Made by a program: the position numbers and the translations under genes
Assembly (NCBI RefSeq): GCF_035582795.1
Contig: NC_134379.1
Location: forward strand, 434,001 to 498,000
Direction: 5' to 3'
Length of the DNA stretch: 64,000 bases
DNA from: Mycteria americana
Taxonomy: Eukaryota > Chordata > Aves > Ciconiiformes > Ciconiidae
The notes under the pieces: generated by a model
The model's database searches: none
The model's input: the letters and a program-made list of their open reading frames with translations, nothing else
Told to the model about the DNA's origin: nothing
In this document: positions 27,201-35,998 of the stretch, piece by piece
Layout of the letters: each line of letters opens with the position of its first letter
Numbering within the stretch: position 1 is the stretch's first letter

Positions 27201-28762
27201 GAACAGTCACAGAATGTTTCTTTGGTGTCTCTGTACAGTTGACAGGAAACACAGTGATCTGCCTTCTCACTGAGAGCTGAAAAAGCTGTCACTGACAGTA
27301 ATGTTACTCTCCCATTGTGAAATACTGTAATTTCCCAGATTAGACTGATGACACAACATTCCTACAAATACCGGAACACTGAAGACATACTTATTTTTTT
27401 AGGAAAATTATCTTTCCTAGTATTGATCAAAGTAGTGCCTAACAGTCAGGAATTCCTCTTTCTATAAAGCACCAGCATTCAACTGAAAGGCAGGACTGAT
27501 ACTACTCGGACAGGTAAACCAGGCTGGCAATTTTGTTTATAAATATGCATGACATTTTCCTGTACTTTAAAATACACTGAGCAATACAGGTCACTCAGAA
27601 GAAAGACTGTTTTTAGCACTAGAATAGACTCTAAAGCTCTAATAGGCTAAAATACTGTAAACTGAGCTTTCACGTTTTGCCAAGAAGGCTACAAGACATT
27701 AAAGACCGAACTCTTCAGTGGGTTATTCCAATTTTATGCTGGTATAACTCCACTGAAAGCAAAGGAGTTGTGCCATCACCATCACTGGAGTAAGATGGAT
27801 GTGAATTGGAGGATATTGCATTTGAAACCCTGTTATGATCACTGCATAACACACTGTGCAGCTTCTGACTGCACCACTGATGAAGAATGCCACTCAGCAA
27901 CACTCCCCAAAGTCTCAGAGCCTGAGCAGCAGAACGAGCTGGAGAACCCAGAAGTCCTGTCTTTCAGTCCACTGCTATCATTACTAGATAATGCAAGACG
28001 CAATTCTAAATGTGCAGGCCAGTTATGCATATATTTATCTTTGGCCCAAAAAGAACTGCATCTAATTTGCAAGATGGGTTGGGTCCGTGGGAGCCCCAGG
28101 TCCTTGCAGTGGCACAACCCTTAGGATGAATAGAGATTGGCACAGAGCTCCTTCTGCACGTTCAGCTGCCTAGCACCAGTGTCTGAAGATCATCTGGGAG
28201 TGAAACCTGCAACACAGGCTCCTGAGATCTGGGACTGAATAGCAACTGAGCTGCACAGAAATGCTTCAGGGACGAGGTGGCAGGAAGGATCTGCTTCAGT
28301 CCACTGTGGGGAAGCGGAACTGCCTTGGCAGGGATCCGGCGCTGCTTGCTCAGGTGGCAAAGGAGATGCTGTTGCGAGGGCAGACCGGATGGCCAGTGCC
28401 GCACAGGGTGTCTGGGGCACGGCCCCGCAAGAGGCGGGCAAGCAGGCTGGGTGCCCAGCAAGCCTGGACAGGGCCCTGCGTGGCTGGCTGGGACAGGGGC
28501 TCTTGGGCAGCAGGGCCCACACCTGGGGGGCAAGGGGGGCAGGCTGCTTTCGGGCAGCAGAGGCCGAACCTGGGGGACAGAGGAGTGGGCTCCTGTGGGG
28601 TAGCAGGGGCCGGACCTGGGGGTCTCTGTTCCCCGCGTGGGCCCCGCAGGCACTTACCCGCGTCGGCACAGCGACCGGCAGCGGCAGCAGCAGCAGCGGT
28701 GTGAGGAAGAGGATGGCGAAGGACCGGTACCTCAGCAGGGGCCGCAGGCACGTCGGGGCCAT
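15153..28762 (-). CDS. SLC13A5: SLC13A5 (NaCT) sodium/citrate cotransporter, complete 12-exon coding region
   Basis: Encodes a plasma-membrane Na+-coupled citrate (di/tricarboxylate) importer of the SLC13/DASS family, which in other vertebrates feeds cytosolic citrate to lipid synthesis, mainly in liver and brain. Seen: twelve exons with GT donors and AG acceptors join without a frame break to 587 codons (human about 568). Key residues are the first SNT motif at 141-143 ([11 protein letters not shown]), the motif [14 protein letters not shown] at 231-244, the second SN(V) motif at 484-486 ([12 protein letters not shown]), and the family signature S-x2-F-x2-P-V-A-x3-N-x-I-V at 519-534. A hydrophilic loop at about 158-215 separates the halves. 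The last residues carry an N-S-T sequon at 582-584, as in the human C-terminus. The start codon has A at -3 and G at +4. SLC13A2 was considered, but [36 protein letters not shown] and NTWGR fit member 5 better, as does the XAF1 neighbour. Confidence 0.96.
16028..16165 (-). CDS. SLC13A5: SLC13A5 coding exon 11 (family signature)
   Basis: Acceptor TTGCAG, donor GTAAGA. Encodes [20 protein letters not shown] and [20 protein letters not shown]. Residues 519-534 fit the sodium:sulfate symporter family signature pattern at every fixed position. 138 nt = 46 codons. Confidence 0.97.
17400..17561 (-). CDS. SLC13A5: SLC13A5 coding exon 10 (second SN motif)
   Basis: Acceptor TTGTCAG, donor GTAAGA. Encodes [20 protein letters not shown], then [31 protein letters not shown]484-N485-V486 is the second substrate/Na+ binding hairpin. 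162 nt = 54 codons, phase 0 both ends. Confidence 0.97.
18497..18584 (+). mobile_element. CR1 LINE 3' end, SLC13A5 intron 9
   Basis: GTCCCTGCCCATGGCAGGGG and GGTCCCTTCCAACCCAAACC, followed by the terminal octamer repeats ATTCTATG ATTCTGTG, are diagnostic of the avian CR1 3' tail. The 10-mer TACAAGTGTT occurs twice just upstream (18474 and 18487). Confidence 0.95.
18913..19031 (-). CDS. SLC13A5: SLC13A5 coding exon 9 (residues 406-445)
   Basis: Acceptor CTTCAG, donor GTATGT. Encodes [20 protein letters not shown] and [20 protein letters not shown]. The PW[13 protein letters not shown] segment is a hallmark of the second half of SLC13 transporters. 119 nt, ends on a full codon. Confidence 0.96.
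19318..19439 (-). CDS. SLC13A5: SLC13A5 coding exon 8 (residues 365-406)
   Basis: Acceptor CTTTAG, donor GTATTT. Encodes [20 protein letters not shown] and ANKPKFVGW...PEQTEE, a helix followed by an extracellular/loop segment a few residues longer than in human. 122 nt. Confidence 0.95.
20215..20427 (-). CDS. SLC13A5: SLC13A5 coding exon 7 (residues 294-365)
   Basis: Acceptor CTTAAAG, a weaker acceptor than the others, with a purine run beside it; donor GTAAGT. Encodes [20 protein letters not shown], a charged loop, then [20 protein letters not shown] and the [12 protein letters not shown] segment. The NFKKSWGCG string matches human SLC13A5 exactly, which argues for this paralogue. 213 nt. 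Confidence 0.95.
20972..21094 (-). CDS. SLC13A5: SLC13A5 coding exon 6 (residues 253-294)
   Basis: Acceptor TTTCAG, donor GTGAGT. Encodes [20 protein letters not shown] followed by [20 protein letters not shown], a helix typical of the family. 123 nt; ends two bases into codon 294. Confidence 0.95.
21632..21750 (-). mobile_element. CR1 LINE 3' end, SLC13A5 intron 5
   Basis: Starts TCACAGAATCACAGAATAGT and continues with GGTTGGAAAAGACCTTTAAG, TCATCAAGTCCAACC and CCATGTCCCTAAGCACCTCA: the reverse complement of a CR1 3' region. Confidence 0.95.
21819..21990 (-). CDS. SLC13A5: SLC13A5 coding exon 5 (residues 196-253)
   Basis: Acceptor GTCTAG, donor GTAAGT. Encodes the end of the cytosolic loop ([20 protein letters not shown]) and the strongly conserved [18 protein letters not shown] segment that follows the first hairpin. 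172 nt, starting after one base of codon 196. Confidence 0.97.
23977..24191 (-). CDS. SLC13A5: SLC13A5 coding exon 4 (first SNT substrate motif)
   Basis: Acceptor TTTCAG, donor GTAAGG. Encodes [20 protein letters not shown] followed by [15 protein letters not shown]. The S141-N142-T143 motif is one of the two signature hairpins that bind Na+ and citrate in this family. The second half codes for the start of a Glu/Thr-rich cytosolic loop. 215 nt. Confidence 0.97.
24638..24774 (-). CDS. SLC13A5: SLC13A5 coding exon 3 (residues 79-124)
   Basis: Acceptor TTTCAG, donor GTAAGA. It encodes [20 protein letters not shown] and then [20 protein letters not shown], the conserved helix and the [10 protein letters not shown] loop of SLC13 proteins. 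137 nt; ends two bases into codon 124. The exon has too many in-frame breaks beyond its ends to appear as a long ORF. Confidence 0.95.
25650..25778 (-). CDS. SLC13A5: SLC13A5 coding exon 2 (residues 36-78)
   Basis: Acceptor TTGCAG before GAG GCC AAA; donor GTAAGG after TCA. It encodes [20 protein letters not shown] and [17 protein letters not shown], the second membrane helix. Length 129 nt, phase 0 at both ends. Confidence 0.96.
27157..27192. repeat. AT/CTAT-rich simple repeat
   Basis: TATATATATCTGTACCTATA then CCTATATCTATCTGTG: a short impure tetranucleotide tract in SLC13A5 intron 1. Confidence 0.7.
28658..28762 (-). CDS. SLC13A5: SLC13A5 coding exon 1 (residues 1-35)
   Basis: ATG at 28762 in context AAGATGG. 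It encodes [20 protein letters not shown] and the rest of the first membrane helix, ending at ...VPTR. The donor GTAAGT follows directly at 28657. The open frame runs on for another 155 codons into intron 1, but that part is GC-rich intron, not protein. Ends on a complete codon. Confidence 0.95.
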
Positions 28763-29250
28763 CTTCTGTGGGGATACACGGTCAGGGCGCGAGCAGGACC
28801 AGCGCCCGCCGCTGCCGCCTTAAGTACGGGGCGGCGGGGCCGCGGCGGGAGGGACATGGCGGGGGGCGACACTACCCGCCCGCGCCCTGACGGGACACCA
28901 GCCCGCCCGCGCCCTGACGGGGGCCGGCCGCTCCCGCCCTGACGGGACACCGGGCTCGCTCCCGCCCTGACGGGGGCCGGCCCGCCGGGTAGCGGTGCAG
29001 GCACGGATCAGGAGCGAGCGAGCCGCAGGAGAGCCGCCGGTCTGGCGCCAGCCCAGCGTCCCTGCCCCGCACCCGGCCGGGCGACGTCCCTCCCTCCGCA
29101 CGGCTGGCCGGCAGCAGCCCTGGAGGACACGCTGCCCGCAGCCCCTGTCTGACACCTCGGAGATTTCCTCAGCCTGATCCAACCAAGTCAGAATCCGCCG
29201 GCCCGCTCCATCGTATGGGCGCCGGGACATGTCATGGGGCGTTTCCCATT
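28763..29250 (-). promoter_or_regulatory. SLC13A5: SLC13A5 promoter CpG island and 5' UTR
   Basis: Very GC- and CpG-rich sequence directly upstream of the SLC13A5 start codon; it also extends into exon 1 and intron 1 (from about 28.3 kb). Long plus-strand open frames here are by-products of the composition. The short 5' UTR is GC-rich with one TACTTAAG stretch about 65 bp before the ATG. The exact transcription start cannot be read. Confidence 0.7.
28875..28985. repeat. GC-rich minisatellite, about 4 x 27 bp
   Basis: The core CCCTGACGGG occurs at 28885, 28912, 28937 and 28965, i.e. at steps of 27, 25 and 28 bases. Alternating arms (ACACC or GGCCGG) follow each core. It lies 110-220 bp upstream of the SLC13A5 start codon, inside the CpG island. 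Confidence 0.85.
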
Positions 29251-30589
29251 TCCCCGTTCCTTACGTCCACCCCTGTGCTCGTGCTTCCACAGCCCCTCCA
29301 TGAACAAAGAAAGCTGCTTAATGGCTGTGCATCAAGCTGTCACAGCAGTTGCGAGAATGTTTTTTAAGAAATCTCCCTGCTCATAGTGCCTACAGAAAGT
29401 TGCCAGTAAGCACAGATTCTCGTAATGTGTATACAGGGACCAGAGCGCTGACACACAGCTTCTCTCAGGTGCTGGACTCGCAGGAGGTGCTGATGATGCC
29501 AAGGGGGGTCATCTCACTCGTTTACACAGTGGTGAGGAAGGACTGAGCTCCTTTAGGGAAATGGAGAGTTAAAACCACAGTGAGGGTCTCCCCAAAACAA
29601 AGGTCTGTGCAGGCATGCATGGCTGTGTTTCACTGCCTATTATTTTGTGAGGGATTGAGCGTCTGTGGTCTGGGTTAAAAATAACCCATAAAGGTTAACT
29701 TGAAAGGTTGTTTTTAATGTCATTCATTTCAGTGATTTGGTCTTCTGGGTAGCCGCAGAATCCGAATCAGAAGTGATGGCACTACTGAAAGGGTGGCAAG
29801 CACTATCAAAATGGCAGAAAGGAACAACTGGAGGGACTGGAAACTAGACTGAAGACAAATAATTTGTTGATATTTTATGTTCTGCTTCTGGGATGTCAGC
29901 AGCCACCTGAAATTGAAGGCAGCATAAATCATATCTTGACAATTTGATCCTGCAGTCTCTTAGTACAGTCTTACCAAGCAGTTACTCACAGAAATAAAGA
30001 ATTTCAGATTCCACAGCAAGTAATGAGGGAGCTCTGACTACAGCTTGCACTTTTTGTCCTCTGCTGACCAGAGGAACTTGAGTGACAGAAGTTCAAAACA
30101 AGACACTCCAATGTTACTGTTCTGTTTGTAAAAGCAGTGAATGTCCACTAAGGATAATAGTAGCCAACCGGATCTGTACAGATTCCAAATCTTCAAACCT
30201 TTAGCAGCAGTCCCTCTGGGTAACTTACCAACAGAGAAGAAACTTCACACCAGCGCAAAGCCTAGCAGAAAGTGGGGAATCGGCCAAAACTTGCATTCCT
30301 GTGGACCGTCTCCAATGAAAAAATGGTCCCTAGTCAACAAAGAAAAAGGACTACAAGCACTTAAATAAGAAAATGCAAAGAGTTAACTCTAAAGGAGTTG
30401 TACTAAGGGTCGCTTTGATATACCAGTGCAAGTATGATTTGCTGTCTTCTTGTTTCAATGAGATGCAGTGCAGAAAAGAGAAAATAAAGAGAAAGGCCAT
30501 GAATATGTGTTGATACCTTTAGATGGACTAAACCTGTGAAAGCAGACTTGCTGTACCTAGGAATGAGATCACTCCTGTGGGCAATTCAA

Positions 30590-30650
30590 TTAGCCAGTCC
30601 ATGCCTCAGTATCCTCTTTTGTCAAATACAGAGAAGGGAATCAATATTTC
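30590..30650 (+). mobile_element. Possible MIR-like relic
   Basis: CCATGCCTCAGTATCCTCTT, TTGTCAAATACAGAGAAGGG recall the MIR phrase TGCCTCAGTTTCCTCATCTG. Weak and short. Confidence 0.3.
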
Positions 30651-33600
30651 CTTATTGTGCAGAATTATGGCAAACTTGCCTTCAGTGTGCCATGCAAAGG
30701 ACATTCTATGATATGGAACAAAACAAAAAAAGGATTCACAAAAAAGAACAAGCATCTGAATAATAGGAAATCAGATTGAAAGATACTGGAGTACCCTCTT
30801 CTGCTGTTCATATGGCAACTGTCAAGCAGAAGGGTGTACTTTTGGGAGGAGAAGGGGAGGGATGTGAGAAACACAATGTTCCCCAGGGTTCTTAGGAACA
30901 ACTGACTTGGGACAGGGATGAGAAGATGCTGCAGGCCTCCCAAGAGATTATAGAGCAGAAAGGAAGGAGCAAAGGAGGAAAACAGGGAGGTGTCAATCAG
31001 GACCAGCAAGTACCTGACCCTTAGAGATAAATACCCACTTCCCACTTCTTCCAGTGGAGCTGCCTGGTCAATACCAGTTGAATGAGAGAGGGCGATCTAG
31101 GAACAACATTGAGTCCAGATTTGAAAGAAAGCGTGTCTAAATCTCCTTTATCTGAGCATGTTTTTATCTGAGACCCAGGTCCCAAACTAAGCAACTGTAA
31201 TCTTTTCATGAATCAAGACCAGCACTGATAAACTGAGTTTAGAAACCTAAATTTAAAGGCAGATCATTCCCAGCACTTTGACTAAAGCAAAAGCTGGGAA
31301 AAATCTTAAGCGTAACCACGGAAATGAGCCACTTTTATTTCTTTACTTTTTTTTGCGAAAGTAGGCTCCTTTTCTAGAGGTTTGCTTCAGGAGGAGAGCA
31401 GGTTGGTTTGTTGGAGTGTGTGTGAAGTATTTGTTCATGAAAAATGTCTGTGCTGACTCTGCTGAGAAGAAACGGAATTAGTGCCAACTACAGTTCCTGT
31501 GGAAGTCTGCTAAGAATTCAGCTAAAACCAAGCAAAGCAGCTGGTTGTTGCAGAGCAGCAAGGGAGAAATCCTGCACTGAACCTGTAACCTTGAAAGGTA
31601 AATTCTGAACTTGTTACCCACTTGCTCAAGCCATCCTGCCACTTCACGCTTCATATTTAAGACACCTCCATCACTATTTTATAAACCATTGGAGGTTTGC
31701 ATGTGTCAATTCATGCTCTACTGTAAGAACCAGGAGGCTGAGAAGTTGACTGAATCCACACATTAGAACCACATATTCACGTATCATCACAAACAGCAAC
31801 GACACGGGCAGGAAGAAGAATACTGAGTGAGGACAAGAGAGAAGACACCTACATTCAGATAAGGAGGCGGGAAAGCTGTGCAATGCATAGTCAAGATGCA
31901 GGAAGGGGAAAGCATGACTGGATGAAATGGTGGAAGAGAGCAGTTTACAATGCAGGCCAAGGCTGGGCACTGCTCTCTAAGGGGTCAGCATGCACCAACA
32001 GAGAGGAGCATGTTCGATTTGGCAAGTCTTCCAGCTGTTCCCTGTCTCCCTCAGTCTATGCTTACAACTCAGATACATTTGGCATTGGCCGGATATGAGA
32101 GTGCTACAGGAACGGCAGCTCTTTCACATAATTTGCCCATGAGCTTCCTCTTCATTGTGCCAAGGAGAAGGCGGACAAAGCTTTGGCTGCTTGCTTTACA
32201 GAACTAGTCTGACAGCTGGGCAAAAGGAAGCTGCAGAGAGCCCATCGTGCTTGCAAAACCTCCAGCAGGAGGAGTTTTAGATGGTTCAAAGCGAGCACTC
32301 AAACAAAAACCTCCCACAGCCTGAAATTCAGCTCATCCTAATTGAGCCCTAACTGCAGGCCTTCAAGAAAAAAGAATCCTTTCCTCCAGTCAGTACTGCT
32401 CTGAACATAGCAGAGACCAGAGCAGTATTTACAAATATGTATGTGAGATGTGCGGTTTCACGGTCTCTAACTACTGCTTTAAAGACAGCAGGTAAAATTA
32501 GCTTTTGGTTGCAGACACCATTTAGAAGCAGGACATTGTAGCAGCCTTTGGGCTAAATTTTGATACCCGAAATTTGAATAATATGCTGCTCTTTTTCTTC
32601 TTCGTACTAAGTTTCAAATCAATTTACAAAGGAACTCAAATCTTTGTGTTACAAAGAGACTTAGGCATGGGTGGTGACATGAAGTGGAACCAGGAGCTGA
32701 ATGAGGTCTCTTGTACCTTAATCCCTTTCCCTGGTTACTAGACACCACTGCTCCCATTTGCTGCTGTTCTACTCTAATAAACACAGGTATTTTAAAGCAT
32801 ATCAAGAACCAAGGGTATGATGCAGTAACAGAGCCAAGCCCACCTCATGGCTCACTGCCACTGACCTGCCCTGGTTTGCTTGCCATTACTCAGCTGGTGG
32901 CTCTGGGGCTCATTGGAGTTTAACTTGAAAAAGCAAGGAGAACATTTTTCTGCTGAGTTAGTGAGCTGAATAGGTTCAGTGAGCACCAGAGCCAGCTCAA
33001 GAGACTGGGCCACTTATGGCTGGGAACAGTAACAGCCGGACAGGAACAGCCGCACCTTTCAAGACAGCAGATTCATAGATGAGCTTGACAGCGTTGTCAA
33101 ACCACACACAGAGTCTTGCAATCTTCCCTTCTGTACTTCAGATACCAGATTCAATGATGTCAGCCACTGTAAAGAGTTCCACTCAGAAGCAGGACACTGC
33201 TGAAGACTAGTTAACTAAAGGCTGACCTGCATTGTTTGGGTTAGTAGAAAGGGACTAGAAATCAAGTCCTCTTGGAAGGTAGGAATTCCAGGGTCATCAG
33301 TCCAGGTGGAAAGATTGGAAAATAAAGATTTTAGTATAGTTTAGGTCATTCCCAGGAAGCTGCTTTTCTGATATATCTTATCCACTGCAAGCCGATCATA
33401 CCAGTTACTCCTGTTACTGCTGGATAGGAATGGTCTGTGGCAAGGAGGCTTTACAGGTAGCAGTTGATTCATTTAATTACAGATATACATATTTTCTGCC
33501 TCTAATTCAAATGCTGTCCAAGCACACAAGTAGAGTTTGCCTATTTAAAGGCAGTCCATTTGACCCAGATAACTGCTATTCCCTCTCAAGACAAAAACTC

Positions 33601-34654
33601 TCCTCACATTCTTTTTAAAGTTCTTGCATGTTGCAGGCTCGATGCAACACCCAGAGGTACAAAAGTTTTAACAAAAATGTATTAAACAAGGACTGTAAGA
33701 CCTATCATACTTGACACTGAGAAACAAAAATAAAAACAACTGACCCTGAGACATTCTAGAACTTAGCAGAAAAATAATTGTCTTCTACCCCGGCTTTTGA
33801 AAATCACATTTAAAAAACAACCAGCTCAGAACTTACCTCTATGTGATGCTTGACTTAAAAAGATGCCTAGAAGAGGTCTTGTACAATAATGTTACGCACT
33901 GGAAGGTTTACACAGAACTTAAATGGAAAGAATTATTACCAGCATTCAGAGAAAATTACTGTTTCATTACTTTCCGGTTTCCCTCCAATTGGTTCTTTCC
34001 AGCCACTGCCAGTCTACTGTGTTGCTTTAGGAGTATCTTTCAACTAAGTTCCCAGTGGAGCATCTGATATTTTTCCAAGAAAAGCTTTTGAGACGCTGAA
34101 CGAACAGTCCTTTCAGTACAATCCCTGTGCCCAACAACTTTCTACATAAAAGCCCTCATTATGAATTTTGAGTCAGTGGGGTTTTCTCAGTCAGTGTGTA
34201 TTGCTGATCAGGCTTTCTTGACCTAGAATTGGTATTTCCCATATAGTTTGCATGAAGTCCTGAAGCATATTCAAATGCTGTGCAGGCTAATGACTACAAA
34301 ATAAAAAAAAAAAACCAAAAGAAAATCACATTAAAAAATTTGATTCGGAATTGGCAACTCTGTAACCTCTCCCTTAGCTGCCATCTCATTAACATATTTG
34401 TTGAAAAGCCTTTTCTCTGCTTCATTACATAATTTGTGTTACAAAATCCAGATAAACACTCATTATTCCCAGGTCTAAATAATGGCTCATTGGGCTTCCT
34501 TTTTCTTCTTCTTCTTCATTTATTTTCCCAGAGAAAAATGGGGGACAGAAGGGGCTTGTTTGGGAGGGAAATGAACCACACCAATTTCTGAGTAACATCT
34601 GGGACATCTGTTGTGTATGACATTACGATACATTATGCAAATACTAGTGAATGA

Positions 34655-34725
34655 GTCTTCCCAATACCTCTGCAAAGTAGAAGAACTAATGTTATTGCCC
34701 CCATTTTACAGACTAGGAAGGTCAG
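34655..34725 (-). mobile_element. Partial MIR-like SINE relic
   Basis: AATACCTCTGCAAAGTAGAA, GTTATTGCCCCCATTTTACA, GACTAGGAA resemble the central MIR region in reverse (ATTATCCCCATTTTACAGATGAGGAA). Confidence 0.5.
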
Positions 34726-35515
34726 TTCATATTTTCTGCATCTCCTGTACCTCATTGTTCCACACCGGGGAGGGTCTACAACATCAGAGAAGAGCTGCTT
34801 GTGTCATACTGCTGTAAGGGATCAGTTGTAGTAGCAGGTGCAAGAAATGCTAGGCCTTCCATCAGAAAATCCTGAAGATACTGGTATTGGCATTGAAAAG
34901 AAAACGTAAAGTTCTGTTCCTTTTTCTCTCTAACTTACATTTCTTCTAAAGTTCCCTATGTAAAAATGTAGAGTTGTATGACCCCCAGCTGAGGTCTGGT
35001 GACCGGCAGGACCTGCTTCACCTGGGGCCTCTAGTGCTGTTAGTCAGTCCCAACCATGACAGAATATCACCAGGGAGAAAAAGAAAAGCTGGTTAATGCA
35101 GGGTGGAGGTTTCACCTTGCACATACTTAGATAGCCTGAAGTGGTCCAAGGGTCAGTGGGGAAACAGTGGGGCCTGGGAGTCTGCTGGGACAAGGCTGAG
35201 CAGCCACGTTGTGGGGCTTGGTGAGGTGACGCTGGAGGACCGGCGCTGGGTTTCTCCCCCGTGGTGATGGTGCGCAAATATTTCCTCTCCACTAGCTGGC
35301 TGTTTTTGTCTGAGTGGGACAGCATTGCCCCAGGGAGGCCAAGGTGGGTTTGTGAGGCTGGATGCTACCAAGACCACCGCTCCAGAGGTGGAGGGGGCTG
35401 CAGCGTGCCTCTGCCCTCCCTGCTCACTGCAGACCAGCCCTGTGGCCTGTCAGCCTGGACGGCTGAGAGAACAACGGCTGTGGTGACATCAGCCAGGCAA
35501 GGGCTGTGGCTGAGC

Positions 35516-35612
35516 GGCCATCTAGTCCAACCCCCCTGCAATAAGCAGGGACATCTTCAACTAGATGAGGTTGCTCAGAGCCCCGTCCAGCCTGACATGC
35601 CCGGGTGTTGGG
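35516..35612 (-). mobile_element. CR1 LINE fragment upstream of XAF1
   Basis: CCATCTAGTCCAACCCCCCT, GCAATAAGCAGGGACATCTT and GGTTGCTCAGAGCCCCGTCC are typical of reversed CR1. Ends about 285 bp before the ISRE-type element. Confidence 0.93.
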
Positions 35613-35895
35613 GGCAGAGGCTGGCTGGGTCAGCCAGCCCTGCTGCAGTGGGGCAGAGGACTGCTTCAGGCAGCTCCAGGCAGCAGCCCTGCCTGCTGCG
35701 TAAGCCAGCTACTGTAAATTAAACTTATTTGGGAAAGAAGGAAAGTGACACTCTGTAGTTCCTCTAAGGACTAGCGAACTAATCTGTATGTGGAACTTGC
35801 ACTAAAAACTAATACTTGTCTGGCAATGCTGCTGTTTCTCCTTTAAAGAATTTCTGGCTAAGCAGCTGTTTGGGGTGGAGTTAGTGCAACAGAGG

Positions 35896-35916
35896 CTTTC
35901 AGTTTCGGTTTTTTTT
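35896..35916 (+). promoter_or_regulatory. XAF1: ISRE/IRF-type element in the XAF1 promoter
   Basis: CTTTCAGTTTCGGTTTT reads on the other strand as GAAAC-type repeats: GAAACTGAAA at 35906-35897 fits the IRF/ISRE core GAAANNGAAA exactly, and a third degenerate unit follows. It lies 61-71 bp before the start codon. XAF1 is interferon-induced in mammals, so the element is well placed to drive the gene. Confidence 0.7.
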
Positions 35917-35966
35917 CCTCTCTGCTCTTAGAAGAAAGGATATCCAGCAGAATAAAAAGAAAAATC

Positions 35967-35998
35967 ATGACAGAAGAGAGCAGGTTCTGCAAAAATTG
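35967..35998 (+). CDS. XAF1: XAF1 coding exon 1 (32 nt)
   Basis: ATG at 35967 with A at -3. It encodes MTEESRFCKN plus two bases of C11, then donor GTAAGA. The human counterpart (12 residues with the same C-x-N-C pattern) also ends inside the first finger. Joined to exon 2 it gives FCKNCKRDVSAANFSLHEAH. Confidence 0.9.

Larger units (their letters stand above)
29251..35515. other. Intergenic space between divergent SLC13A5 and XAF1
   Basis: About 6 kb with no convincing exon. One possible MIR relic (30.6 kb) and a partial MIR (34.66 kb) lie here. The region must hold the distal control sequences of both genes, but none can be identified with confidence from sequence alone. Confidence 0.65.

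Noticed and set aside
28190-28657. 190-codon minus-strand open frame starting at the SLC13A5 ATG
   Set aside because: Only the first 35 codons are exon. A GTAAGT donor follows, and the next family residues are in exon 2 at 25.7 kb; the remainder is GC-rich intron.
15153-28762. Identity as SLC13A2 (NaDC1) instead of SLC13A5
   Set aside because: Some residues are closer to SLC13A2, but the helix 2 motif, [20 protein letters not shown] and the XAF1 neighbour favour SLC13A5.
28261-28942. Overlapping plus-strand open frames of 100-147 codons
   Set aside because: They lie antisense to SLC13A5 exon 1, intron 1 and CpG island, occur in all frames at once and show only Gly/Ala/Arg/Pro-rich composition.
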